Assembly (NCBI GenBank): GCA_016933155.1
Contig: JAFGBM010000003.1
Location: forward strand, 31,383-95,382
From: Demequinaceae bacterium
GTDB lineage: Bacteria; Actinomycetota; Actinomycetes; Actinomycetales; Demequinaceae
Direction: 5' to 3'
DNA: 64,000 bases
The notes under the pieces are model-generated. The model had not been told where the DNA came from, did not search any database, and saw only the letters and a program-made list of their open reading frames with translations. Each line of letters opens with the position of its first letter. The stretch's first letter is position 1. The position numbers were made by a program, and so were the translations under genes. This document shows positions 30,201 to 35,649 of this stretch, piece after piece.

Positions 30201-31261
30201 GTCCCGAGGTCCCACGTCACCTGGGTGTACACCTCTCCGACCATCACTCCGTAGGCGGTGGCGAGCGCGGCGTCGGCGACCACCGTGTCGACGCTCAACG
30301 GAATCGGGCAATTCACCGGGATGAGAGGGGTCGCAGTGAGGCGCGGGGCACCGTTGTATTCGTTGACCAGGGCATCGCCGAGGTCACGATCAACGGTCGA
30401 GTTGTCGCTCAGGCCGCAGCCGAGGTACTCCAGGCCGGCGGGGATGTGGTCGACGAGGATGACGTCGTCAGTTGGGCCCTCGGTCGTGTTCCGAATGGTG
30501 ATGGTGTAGACCGTGGTCTGATCGTGGACGCCTCGGGGGAGTTCGGACTCCGGGTGGGGCTCGGACTTGGTCATGTCGAGGGCGATCATGTCCGTCGTCG
30601 CCGTACTCGGGCCCTCCTCCGTGGTCTCGCTCTCGGCGATCGGGCCCCCAACCCCCGTCGATCCGTTGAAAACCGGCAGGTACGTCGGGTCGCCGCTCAG
30701 GGCCGCGTAGGCATCCACATCGAAGGTGGAGCCGACGGGGAAGACGTCGATGTCGGAGGTCTCGACCGTGCCCGTCGCGTCGGGGGGGATGGGCTGGGTC
30801 GGGAAGACGGTGACAGAGACACCGTAGGTCCCGCCTGCGGGGAGGTCCGAGACGTCCTCCCACACCCACCGCTTCATGCCGGCGGGAAGGGGCGTTGGTG
30901 GGGGGGTGAGCGCGTCGTAGACGACGGGGTCCCCCAGGCTCGAGGAGTCGAATTCGATCCCCTCGGGGACGTCGAGGATGAGGGCGAGGTTGAATCCGTC
31001 GGTCGCTCCAGTGTTCGATGCGGTGATCGTGTAGGTCGTCGTATCCCCGGCGATGACCTCGCCGCCCCCGCCGATGGAGACCGTCATCGTCGGGGGGACA
31101 GCCGAAGCAGAAGGGGCCGTCGCGACGACGGCCAACGGGCTCAGGACGAGAAGGGCGAGAAGGATTCGAGAGCATGCTCGGGCGATGGAGAAATGAGGGT
31201 CAGCACCCAATCGTGGCTGACCCTCTTGCCGGCGAATCCTCGCCAGGCCGGAGGCCCTCAT
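24266..31261 (-). CDS. giant DUF11-repeat surface protein with LASTG sortase-type anchor
   Basis: This 2,331-residue secreted protein has a signal segment near residues 28-54 (LLALLVLSPLAVVATAPSASA). About 14 consecutive beta-sandwich repeats of the DUF11 / conserved-repeat type follow, many showing VTNxGPS...VxDTLPA. The C-terminus has LASTG at residues 2296-2300, a hydrophobic segment, and the RRRE tail: the sorting-signal layout of LAxTG proteins used by class E sortases in high-GC actinobacteria. It has no catalytic domain. It is probably a cell-wall-linked adhesin or surface-layer fibre. The ATG start has no Shine-Dalgarno. A TTG about 18 codons in (before GADPHFSIARA), with AGAGGG upstream, would give a conventional signal peptide. 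It lies 28 nt downstream of the antiporter gene on the same strand. No sortase gene is in the window. Confidence 0.88.
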   Translation of the reverse strand: MRASGLARIRRQEGQPRLGADPHFSIARACSRILLALLVLSPLAVVATAPSASAVPPTMTVSIGGGGEVIAGDTTTYTITASNTGATDGFNLALILDVPEGIEFDSSSLGDPVVYDALTPPPTPLPAGMKRWVWEDVSDLPAGGTYGVSVTVFPTQPIPPDATGTVETSDIDVFPVGSTFDVDAYAALSGDPTYLPVFNGSTGVGGPIAESETTEEGPSTATTDMIALDMTKSEPHPESELPRGVHDQTTVYTITIRNTTEGPTDDVILVDHIPAGLEYLGCGLSDNSTVDRDLGDALVNEYNGAPRLTATPLIPVNCPIPLSVDTVVADAALATAYGVMVGEVYTQVTWDLGTLAAGETRLVRYAAAVPLYENTVTWDGVGGAPSAASLGQTANLDNNNGPSTRHGDIATHVDGDTWTNIANVIGDYQGIVRTGADRATPDRADYTIYAMDLAVVKSVTGGDPFEVGQLTGFNLRLSQSEYMNSEDIVLTDTLPNGLCPLMPAGTILTEHDGITVPAECLVVGTVTGADMISVDAYGDGTFVIVFRPTSVAYPNPDDFILGPNETHDIVFDALNRDTYELAPSVYGPTTSGDGFGNTVEFDATDYAIPDLLSWFPDDWFVWDDSGAGIGSDLTTISKLVMPRDEVDVGLPPGTNPCTNGTFVAGPELGFRLGDTVCFQLTVNFPLSIDVRNPVVTDFLPRGLSYAGHEINAGLSTVPPGEIQEDATHAADGRLEWRLGHLGDLVNPDLYVTRGQTLVIDLWATVDAPSSGPILDKPENLMKYRQQNVEGVLYFLRDQAEIEIQPELELIKGVLEVEDNGAGVSSTRTALSEDDPDGTVFASNRDGIMVREGEVVTYRVDLHTMPYEADNAVVWDVLPAGITTADVSAISDGGTAYDPGDPGYPAGMDPTLNTRSVVIWTGIDVPYVGASLEAQRTLTYDVTIPVGTSVATSHDNTASIISYTGAINTSVDPNAQTYYPTDSFDTSLALLWNTLGTYTRDDSNVYLPSATIAKSVTSPLDTNNTALQAVKGEIIHFTYSVTIPAHSSVQNGVLSDALTTPANWIVESAFITVDYPGGSTAPGANGAFLVGADTFSIDTSDGELTFPALYTNATDTDQVFSVHLYVHVRGAATWGHSTTIRRNDTATFASSTQPNITATSGIYVITPNPTIVKLVNDDSVTAGQTVTYTLTARNVNTNIRPTLYDTVVVDCVPVELTGVALGVPSQGSAAIVPDVSCSGTRIVWDVGTLLSGSANYETLTYTATVSPASAGLATYTNTARLTGYSLDDPLTDRAVQTTTGTESVTVLGAPLVKDVDAPTATIGQERSYSISTTLPADVNFYDAAMIDDVPAGLAVSGVNMTCSYGGGGSCLGDLPGGGAALTPSGTNIGWWLGDIFSNADTRTITITYTGTVLDVPANVDAATIVDTAILRWNTTNDIVGPPADASYTPDAATLPDDATVTVVEPDVTIAKLVNGLDTDTVAPGETFTYAVTATNAGTSTAYAVTFEDVVPIGVVVDEATVIASGGTLSGEDPITGGGTISWSLASLATGAPNAHTFTYEAVLAPSTTLDGSALTNVAEVTGFTSHPLSTPGFDDDELRTYTGPTADAVVTPDFPDPTITKTPAAGLAYVGVRHTFTIVVTNDGNSLAQNVEVVDTLPANWVYDAGSTTVDGAPAADPAIAGQDLTWSAFPDLDPTESLTIVYTARPDAGATWTVANTGSFFPHTNDVTVTVDDSSGSSGNSGGPYTDSTSASVAINRADVVIDKAHVGDPTAGSAFSWTVTVTNDGPDEAVGPFVVVDTLPADATYTGFTGVGWSDDTSVPGQVTFTHAGPLANGGALPIITVNVTLPADLVVGSNFDNSVTVSNETLDLDLTNNTDDDPASTVIVADVELVKTSIGAPFLAGDTITWDIDITNNGPSVAATSFTVTDTLPATLDWASISTSGVGWACNPVTLAGDLVCTWSTATLLVGASLPTLTVEATILSDVTSTIDNTATVVHPTPDPDPGNNTDTTSDPVGTNADLALVKTTTSLDIPAAGTGTFRVDIVNNGPSDALDVTVLDQLPADLTYVGLVDMAPADTWTCVVNIADPTQVDCSLDSNGGTLPVGGSTWFELEVQASPTWTNADLNTATVTSTTPDPDPANNTDDSTTAPNLIVNKNAVPLIVEPGSAMAYTINVQSMSYGSTDDVTLTDPIPPRLRVDSIVIDASADPTVPDWLSCTLTGTDVEGYGGTLECILDGALARGRTTPNIHLTATVHPSASSGSLQNVATVEWTDPANLVAGTFSAIDDATIQIRFELASTGLVALGWRIGIALALVALGVMFMGASRRREAD

Positions 31262-31289
31262 GGTGCCTAAGCGTAACCTTAGTCAGCGG

Positions 31290-32474
31290 CTAGGCCAAGC
31301 GGCTGCGTTTGGGATCGGTGAGGCGCATGAGGAGGGGCCCTGCGACCGCCAGGATCAAGACGTAAGCGGCTGCCAAGGGGCCGAGTTGGGACTCGACACC
31401 GGCCGTCACCCCCAGGCTCGCAATGATGATGGAGAACTCGCCTCTCGGGACGAGGGTGTAGGCCGTCCGTCGCTGGGCCTTCTTTCCCAGGCCCGCCCTG
31501 GCTGCGGCGAAGCGTCCCGTCGCCATCTTGGTGCCGACCCCGATCACGGCCAACGCGAGCGCGGGAATCAGGACGGCGGGAAGCGTCGAAGGCTCAACCT
31601 GCATGCCGAAGAAGACGAAGAAAAAGCCCCCGAAAACGTCCCGAAACGGGGGCAGAAGCATTCGCACATCGTCCGCCACCCTGCCGGACAGGGTCAACCC
31701 GAGGAGGAAGGCTCCGACGGCTGCGGAAACCTGGACGGCGTCGGCGATGCCGGCAACGAGGAAGGTGATTCCGAGGATCGTCAGGATCAGAAGTTCATTG
31801 GAGTGGCTGTGGATCGCACGCGAGACCCGGTCCCCGAGTCGGAAAGCGACAGCGAAGGCGAGGGTGACGGCGCCCAAGGCAATCGCGATGGCGAGGGCGC
31901 CTTGGGTGAAGCTGGCCCCAATCACCAACACGGCGACGATGGGGAGGAATACCGCCATGACGATGTCCTCCATGACGAGCAGGCTCAGGATGATCGGGGT
32001 CTCGCGGTTGGCGATCCGTCCCAGGTCATGAATCAGACGGGCGATGATTCCGGAGGACGAGATATAGGTGACCCCCGCGAGGAGGATCGAAGCCGTCCAG
32101 TTCCAGCCCAGGATCAGCCCGGCGGCGAAGCCGGGAAGACCGTTGAGGAGGCCATCAACGAGGCCCGCGAGCCAGGTCGACCGCATTCCATCCCGGAGGT
32201 CCTGTGGCGAGTACTCGAGGCCGAGGAGGAGCAGAAGGATGACGATGCCGATCTCCGCCCCGACGGAGAGGAACTCGTCTCCAGCGTCCACGGGGAAGGG
32301 CCCCCCCCGGCCGAGGAAGAGGCCTCCAATGAGGTAAAGGGGGACCGAGGGGATCCCCATCCGGGCGGCCAAACGACCGAGCATCGCCAGGACGAGGAGG
32401 ACGACCCCCAGCCCGATGAGGATGTCCCCGACGTTGACCGCGGCCGAGCCGACCGCGTCGGACGCCTCCCTCAT
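31290..32474 (-). CDS. khtU: CPA2-type cation/proton antiporter, KhtU-like
   Basis: The 394-residue protein has 11-12 hydrophobic helices and the Na+/H+ exchanger (CPA2) fold: PSVPLYLIGGLFLG, LLLLGLEYSP, YISSSGIIARLI and VGAFLLGLTLSG. Its start overlaps the end of a KhtT-like regulatory gene by 4 nt, matching the khtTU K+/H+ antiporter arrangement of Bacillus. There KhtT gates KhtU in response to nucleotides or pH. It lacks the C-terminal TrkA-N domain of KefB/C, consistent with regulation by the separate subunit. Ion specificity (K+ versus Na+) is by analogy. Confidence 0.87.
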   Translation of the reverse strand: MREASDAVGSAAVNVGDILIGLGVVLLVLAMLGRLAARMGIPSVPLYLIGGLFLGRGGPFPVDAGDEFLSVGAEIGIVILLLLLGLEYSPQDLRDGMRSTWLAGLVDGLLNGLPGFAAGLILGWNWTASILLAGVTYISSSGIIARLIHDLGRIANRETPIILSLLVMEDIVMAVFLPIVAVLVIGASFTQGALAIAIALGAVTLAFAVAFRLGDRVSRAIHSHSNELLILTILGITFLVAGIADAVQVSAAVGAFLLGLTLSGRVADDVRMLLPPFRDVFGGFFFVFFGMQVEPSTLPAVLIPALALAVIGVGTKMATGRFAAARAGLGKKAQRRTAYTLVPRGEFSIIIASLGVTAGVESQLGPLAAAYVLILAVAGPLLMRLTDPKRSRLA

Positions 32475-32953
32475 GCCCCGGTCAGGATCGCCGCGGCGGC
32501 CTTGACGGAATCGGCATCCCCCATGACAAGGACGACGTCACCTGCCATGAACTCGAAATTCGGCCCTGGCCCCGGTACGGCGTGTTCTCCTCTGATGACG
32601 GCCACAACGGAAGCCGAGGTCGCGGTGCGGATCTTTCCGTCGGCGATGGTCTTGTTGGTCAGGCCCTTCTTCTTCGGCATCGTGACCCATTCGATCGCCA
32701 GTCCTTCGACCGTGTGCCGCAGTTCGTCGACCCGCTCCGTGATGGTCGTTCCCCCCAGGAGTTCCGCCAATCGGCTGGCGTCTCCCCTGCTCAACTCGAT
32801 GGTGCCTCGGCAGGCGTCCGGGTCGGTGCGATCATAGATGGCCACGTCCCGTCTTCCGTCCCGGCGGACGACAACCCCGACTCGGTCCCTGGTTTCCGTC
32901 ATGAATTCATAGCGCACGCCAATGCCAGGCAACTTGGTCTCGAACATCTCCAT
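32471..32953 (-). CDS. khtT: KhtT-like regulatory subunit (TrkA-C/RCK_C domain)
   Basis: From ATG 32953 it has 160 residues. The N-terminal half (LPGIGVRYEFMT...VVVRRDGRRDVAIYDRTDPD, split here) closely follows KhtT, including the LPGIG motif and the DxDPD-like turn. The C-terminal RCK_C part ends FEFMAGDVVLVMGDADSVKAA, which is the ligand-binding domain of antiporter regulators. KhtT proteins dimerise and gate the antiporter. It is co-translated with khtU (4-nt overlap). A longer frame upstream to 33028 has no similarity. Confidence 0.85.
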   Translation of the reverse strand: MEMFETKLPGIGVRYEFMTETRDRVGVVVRRDGRRDVAIYDRTDPDACRGTIELSRGDASRLAELLGGTTITERVDELRHTVEGLAIEWVTMPKKKGLTNKTIADGKIRTATSASVVAVIRGEHAVPGPGPNFEFMAGDVVLVMGDADSVKAAAAILTGA

Positions 32954-33031
32954 ATTCCGAGCATGGCACGGAGAGGGGGGCGAATCCAGGAGCCGATCCG
33001 GCTTGGGGGCATGCCCGCGAGACGCCAAGGC

Positions 33032-33937
33032 CTAGTCGAGGTCACCCAGTCGGATCAGTTCGTCCAGACGAGCCCACCCGAGCCTCCACAGAAAGGGGTT
33101 GGAGGACGTCGCGTATCGCAAAACTCGGAGCAGCCAGTATCCCGCGATCCGTTCGCGTGTGGCCCTCGATACCTGCCCATACGATTCGAGGAAGGCAGCC
33201 TCGTCATCGCGGTGGATGAGGAGGAAGGCGGCGGCGATATCGGCCGCCGGGTCGCCCGCACCAAACGTCCACCAGGAGCCGATTCCGCCGAAGAGTCCCC
33301 GGTTGGAGACGACGTATCGCGGATCCAGGTTGCCGTGGGTCCAGCGGGAGGGTGAATCGATGACGGTGTCGACGGCCTTCTCCCAACGGACGGACAGGAG
33401 GGCCGGATCGATGCGATTGCCTCGGGGGCCGATCGCATCTCGGAGGAGGGCCGTCAGGATGTGCCAGGTCTTGCGATGGCGGGAAAGGGGAGTGCCAGCC
33501 TCCTCGGATGCCGGGGCCCACGCCGGGGCGGTCGTGTGAACCTGACGGAGAGCGTCGCCGAGGGGCTTTGCAGCCTCCTTCATGAAGGGGAGGATGGCGG
33601 CGTTGCTGCCTGGCACCCAGTGCGAGATCTGCCAGGGAAAGGGATAGTCGGCGGTGGGCTCCCCAAGCCGGACCGGGGTTCCCGCGGGGAAGGACCACTC
33701 CGCCGACACGAGATCGAGCCATTCCGCCGCCGACACCATCGCATCCCCCAGTCCGGGGACGGTGGGCAGGTTCAGGCATAGGTCGTCCCCGAGGCGAATC
33801 GTCAGGTGATCGTCAAAGACATAGCGCCTGCTGATGTCGAGCTCCGCGAGGTCGGGGTGTTGCTCCCGGACGAGGGCGGCCGCCAACTCGTCGCTGATCT
33901 CGACGCGCCGAGTCCCGTCCTCGGGGTCTCCGCCCAT
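33032..33937 (-). CDS. APH-fold protein with degenerate kinase motifs (probable pseudokinase)
   Basis: The 301-residue protein follows the aminoglycoside phosphotransferase / choline kinase fold: DHLTIRLGDDL, PFPWQISHWVPG, LGDALRQVHTTAP. Its catalytic residues are altered. The Brenner motif is HGNLDPRYVV (residues 201-210), with Asn where the catalytic Asp should be. The metal-binding IxDW/DFG-equivalent is IGSWWTFGAGDP, with Ser for Asp at 221. The ATP-binding Lys/Arg position in LCLNLPTV also looks lost. The paralogue at 38722-39633 keeps all of these. The ATG at 33937 has TACAGT 6 nt upstream (leaderless). Confidence 0.78.
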   Translation of the reverse strand: MGGDPEDGTRRVEISDELAAALVREQHPDLAELDISRRYVFDDHLTIRLGDDLCLNLPTVPGLGDAMVSAAEWLDLVSAEWSFPAGTPVRLGEPTADYPFPWQISHWVPGSNAAILPFMKEAAKPLGDALRQVHTTAPAWAPASEEAGTPLSRHRKTWHILTALLRDAIGPRGNRIDPALLSVRWEKAVDTVIDSPSRWTHGNLDPRYVVSNRGLFGGIGSWWTFGAGDPAADIAAAFLLIHRDDEAAFLESYGQVSRATRERIAGYWLLRVLRYATSSNPFLWRLGWARLDELIRLGDLD

Positions 33938-33943
33938 GTTTCG

Positions 33944-33949
33944 ACTGTA
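33944..33949 (-). promoter_or_regulatory. -10 element, leaderless promoter of the APH-fold pseudokinase gene
   Basis: Minus-strand TACAGT, then CGAAAC (6 nt), then ATG 33937. There is no Shine-Dalgarno. This suggests transcription independent of merR, which lies 53 nt upstream on the same strand. Confidence 0.55.
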
Positions 33950-33990
33950 GCCGCTATCCCGCCCTGAGTTGAGGCACGGCGATCGCTCCA

Positions 33991-34374
33991 CTACGCGGTT
34001 TTTCGTGCCTCCTCTTGAAGGTCCTGGTAGATCGAGATCTTCCGATCGAGGGCGGCTAAATGCGCGGCGTCATCCGCCATCCGGGAGCGAAGGGCGTCAC
34101 GATGCTTCTCCAGGACTTCGATGCGCCAGGGGATGGTGTGATCCCCGGCGCGCGTGAGTTCAACGAACTCCGCCATCTCCCGGATGGGCATGCCGGTCGC
34201 CCGAAGCATCGAAAGGAATCGCACAGAGCCCAGGTCACCCTCGGTGTATCGCCGGTGTCCCCCGGGGCCCCTCCCGACGGGGGCGAGCAAGCCGATGCGC
34301 TCGTAGTACCGCAGGGTGTGGGCGGACACCCCGGTCTCCTCGGCGGCATCCTGAATCGTGTACGTCGTAGTCAT
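33991..34374 (-). CDS. MerR-family transcriptional regulator
   Basis: This 127-residue regulator has a MerR winged helix (YTIQDAAEETGVSAHTLRYYERIGLL, split; residues 5-about 75) and a C-terminal dimerisation coiled coil (about 80-122). It has no effector domain and no Cys for metal binding, as in the NmlR/AdhR-like group that often controls aldehyde- or redox-related genes. It is divergent from an aldo/keto reductase whose promoter has the MerR 19-bp spacer. The ATG has TAGGAT 6 nt upstream (34386-34381), so the transcript is probably leaderless. Confidence 0.9.
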   Translation of the reverse strand: MTTTYTIQDAAEETGVSAHTLRYYERIGLLAPVGRGPGGHRRYTEGDLGSVRFLSMLRATGMPIREMAEFVELTRAGDHTIPWRIEVLEKHRDALRSRMADDAAHLAALDRKISIYQDLQEEARKTA

Positions 34375-34380
34375 GTCAGC

Positions 34381-34386
34381 ATCCTA
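34381..34386 (-). promoter_or_regulatory. -10 element, leaderless merR promoter
   Basis: Minus-strand TAGGAT, GCTGAC (6 nt), ATG 34374. It lies 14 nt from the divergent MerR-type promoter, so binding there could also autoregulate merR. Confidence 0.55.
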
Positions 34387-34399
34387 AACGGATCCCGAC

Positions 34400-34430
34400 T
34401 TGACTTCGAGCGCACTCAAACATCTACCGT
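34400..34430 (+). promoter_or_regulatory. MerR-type promoter with 19-bp spacer upstream of aldo/keto reductase
   Basis: The -35 TTGACT (34400-34405) and -10 TACCGT (34425-34430) are 19 bp apart, the over-long spacing that MerR proteins correct by DNA distortion. The spacer holds an imperfect inverted repeat (GAG-CGCA-CTC, 34408-34417), as expected for the operator. It points to the aldo/keto reductase at 34486. Confidence 0.72.
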
Positions 34431-34485
34431 CGACATAGAACAGTCTGGACAAGGGTTCGGACACAAGAGGCAAAAGGAAGAGGAC

Positions 34486-35541
34486 ATGACGGAGAAGCGA
34501 CGCGGGATCGTGCTTTCGGGCGGACGGACCGTAGTGCCGTTAGCGCTCGGGGCGATGAACATGGGCACCCTCACCCCGGAGGAGGAGTCGAGGCGGATCC
34601 TCGACCATTTCATCGGCGAGGTGACGCCAAGGTACGTGGACACGGAGGGCAAGCCTGCCGCGGGAATGCTCGATACCGCCGACTGCTACTGCTGGTGGAA
34701 CGATCGCGGATCGGATGGGGGTCACAGCGAGAGCGTGATCGGCCGATGGTTGGCCGATTCAGGGTTGCGCGATGCGGTCTACCTCGCAACCAAGGGAACC
34801 GGAAGGATCGAGGGGGTCGACAAGGCTTGGGGGAGGGGAGGCGATCCCGATTGGGAGTATGCCCAGACGCATTTCCTCGGAGCTTCGAAGAAGGCTCTCG
34901 AGGAATCGCTTCCCGGGAGCCTTGAACGGCTCGGAGTTGATGTGGTTGATCTGTACTACGTGCATGTCGACGATAGGAGGACCCCCCTGGAGGAGACGCT
35001 CGCGACGCTCGCGGGCTTCGTCGCCGACGGTCGCATCGGGGCATACGGGTGGTCGAATGTTCCATCGTGGAGACTCGCCCAGATCGAAGTACTGTGTGCG
35101 GCGAATGGTTGGCCTGTTCCGCTTGCGATTCAGCAGGAGCACTCCTACCTTCACTTGAAGGCGGGCATTAGTTGGGGAGGAATCGTCTCTCCCGAACAGT
35201 TCGACTTCCTTCGTGAGACGCCGGGCCTCGCCCTCGTCGCCTACTCCCCCATCCTCAAGGGGATCTACGACAAACCGGAAAGCCGGAAGGATCACTGGAT
35301 CATGCCACGATACGCAGGGCCGGATGCGGAGGCGAAGTTCGCCGCACTCGACGACGTCGCCCGAGAGACGGGCGCCACGCCGAACCAGATCGTTCTCGCC
35401 TGGATGATGGGCAGGAAGGACGTCACGGTGCTTCCCCTGATGGGACCCAGAACCTGGGACCAATACATCCAGTTGGTCGAAGCCCTCGATGTGCGCCTCA
35501 CGGAGGAGCAAGTGGCGAGGCTCGACGCCGCAGGCGCCTAG
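34486..35541 (+). CDS. aldo/keto reductase, MerR-regulated
   Basis: From ATG 34486 it has 351 residues of AKR type. The tetrad is D and Y in MLDTADCYCWWND, K in LATKGTG, H in YYVHVDD. The WWND insert after the Tyr, and PRYVDTEGKPAAG before it, are unusual and lengthen the first active-site loop. The C-terminal half has ETGATPNQIVLAWM and VLPLMGPRTWDQ, typical of NADPH-binding AKRs. The promoter has the MerR geometry and the MerR gene is divergent, so it is probably induced by that regulator's signal. Substrate unknown. Confidence 0.85.
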   Translation: MTEKRRGIVLSGGRTVVPLALGAMNMGTLTPEEESRRILDHFIGEVTPRYVDTEGKPAAGMLDTADCYCWWNDRGSDGGHSESVIGRWLADSGLRDAVYLATKGTGRIEGVDKAWGRGGDPDWEYAQTHFLGASKKALEESLPGSLERLGVDVVDLYYVHVDDRRTPLEETLATLAGFVADGRIGAYGWSNVPSWRLAQIEVLCAANGWPVPLAIQQEHSYLHLKAGISWGGIVSPEQFDFLRETPGLALVAYSPILKGIYDKPESRKDHWIMPRYAGPDAEAKFAALDDVARETGATPNQIVLAWMMGRKDVTVLPLMGPRTWDQYIQLVEALDVRLTEEQVARLDAAGA

Positions 35542-35649
35542 GTGTCTCCTGTGGGGGGCTCGTCTTGCTCGGAGTAACAGAGCATGTGCGTACGGAGTAG
35601 TCTGGCGGCAAATACGGCGGGAACTGGCCCCTCGACGTGGAGGAGATCC

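Noticed and set aside
28403..31270. Two long plus-strand open frames (about 468 and 471 codons) opposite the giant surface protein
   Set aside because: They are antisense shadows produced by the high GC at third codon positions. Their peptides are Arg/Gly/Asp/Val-rich without domains, while the minus strand encodes clear repeats.
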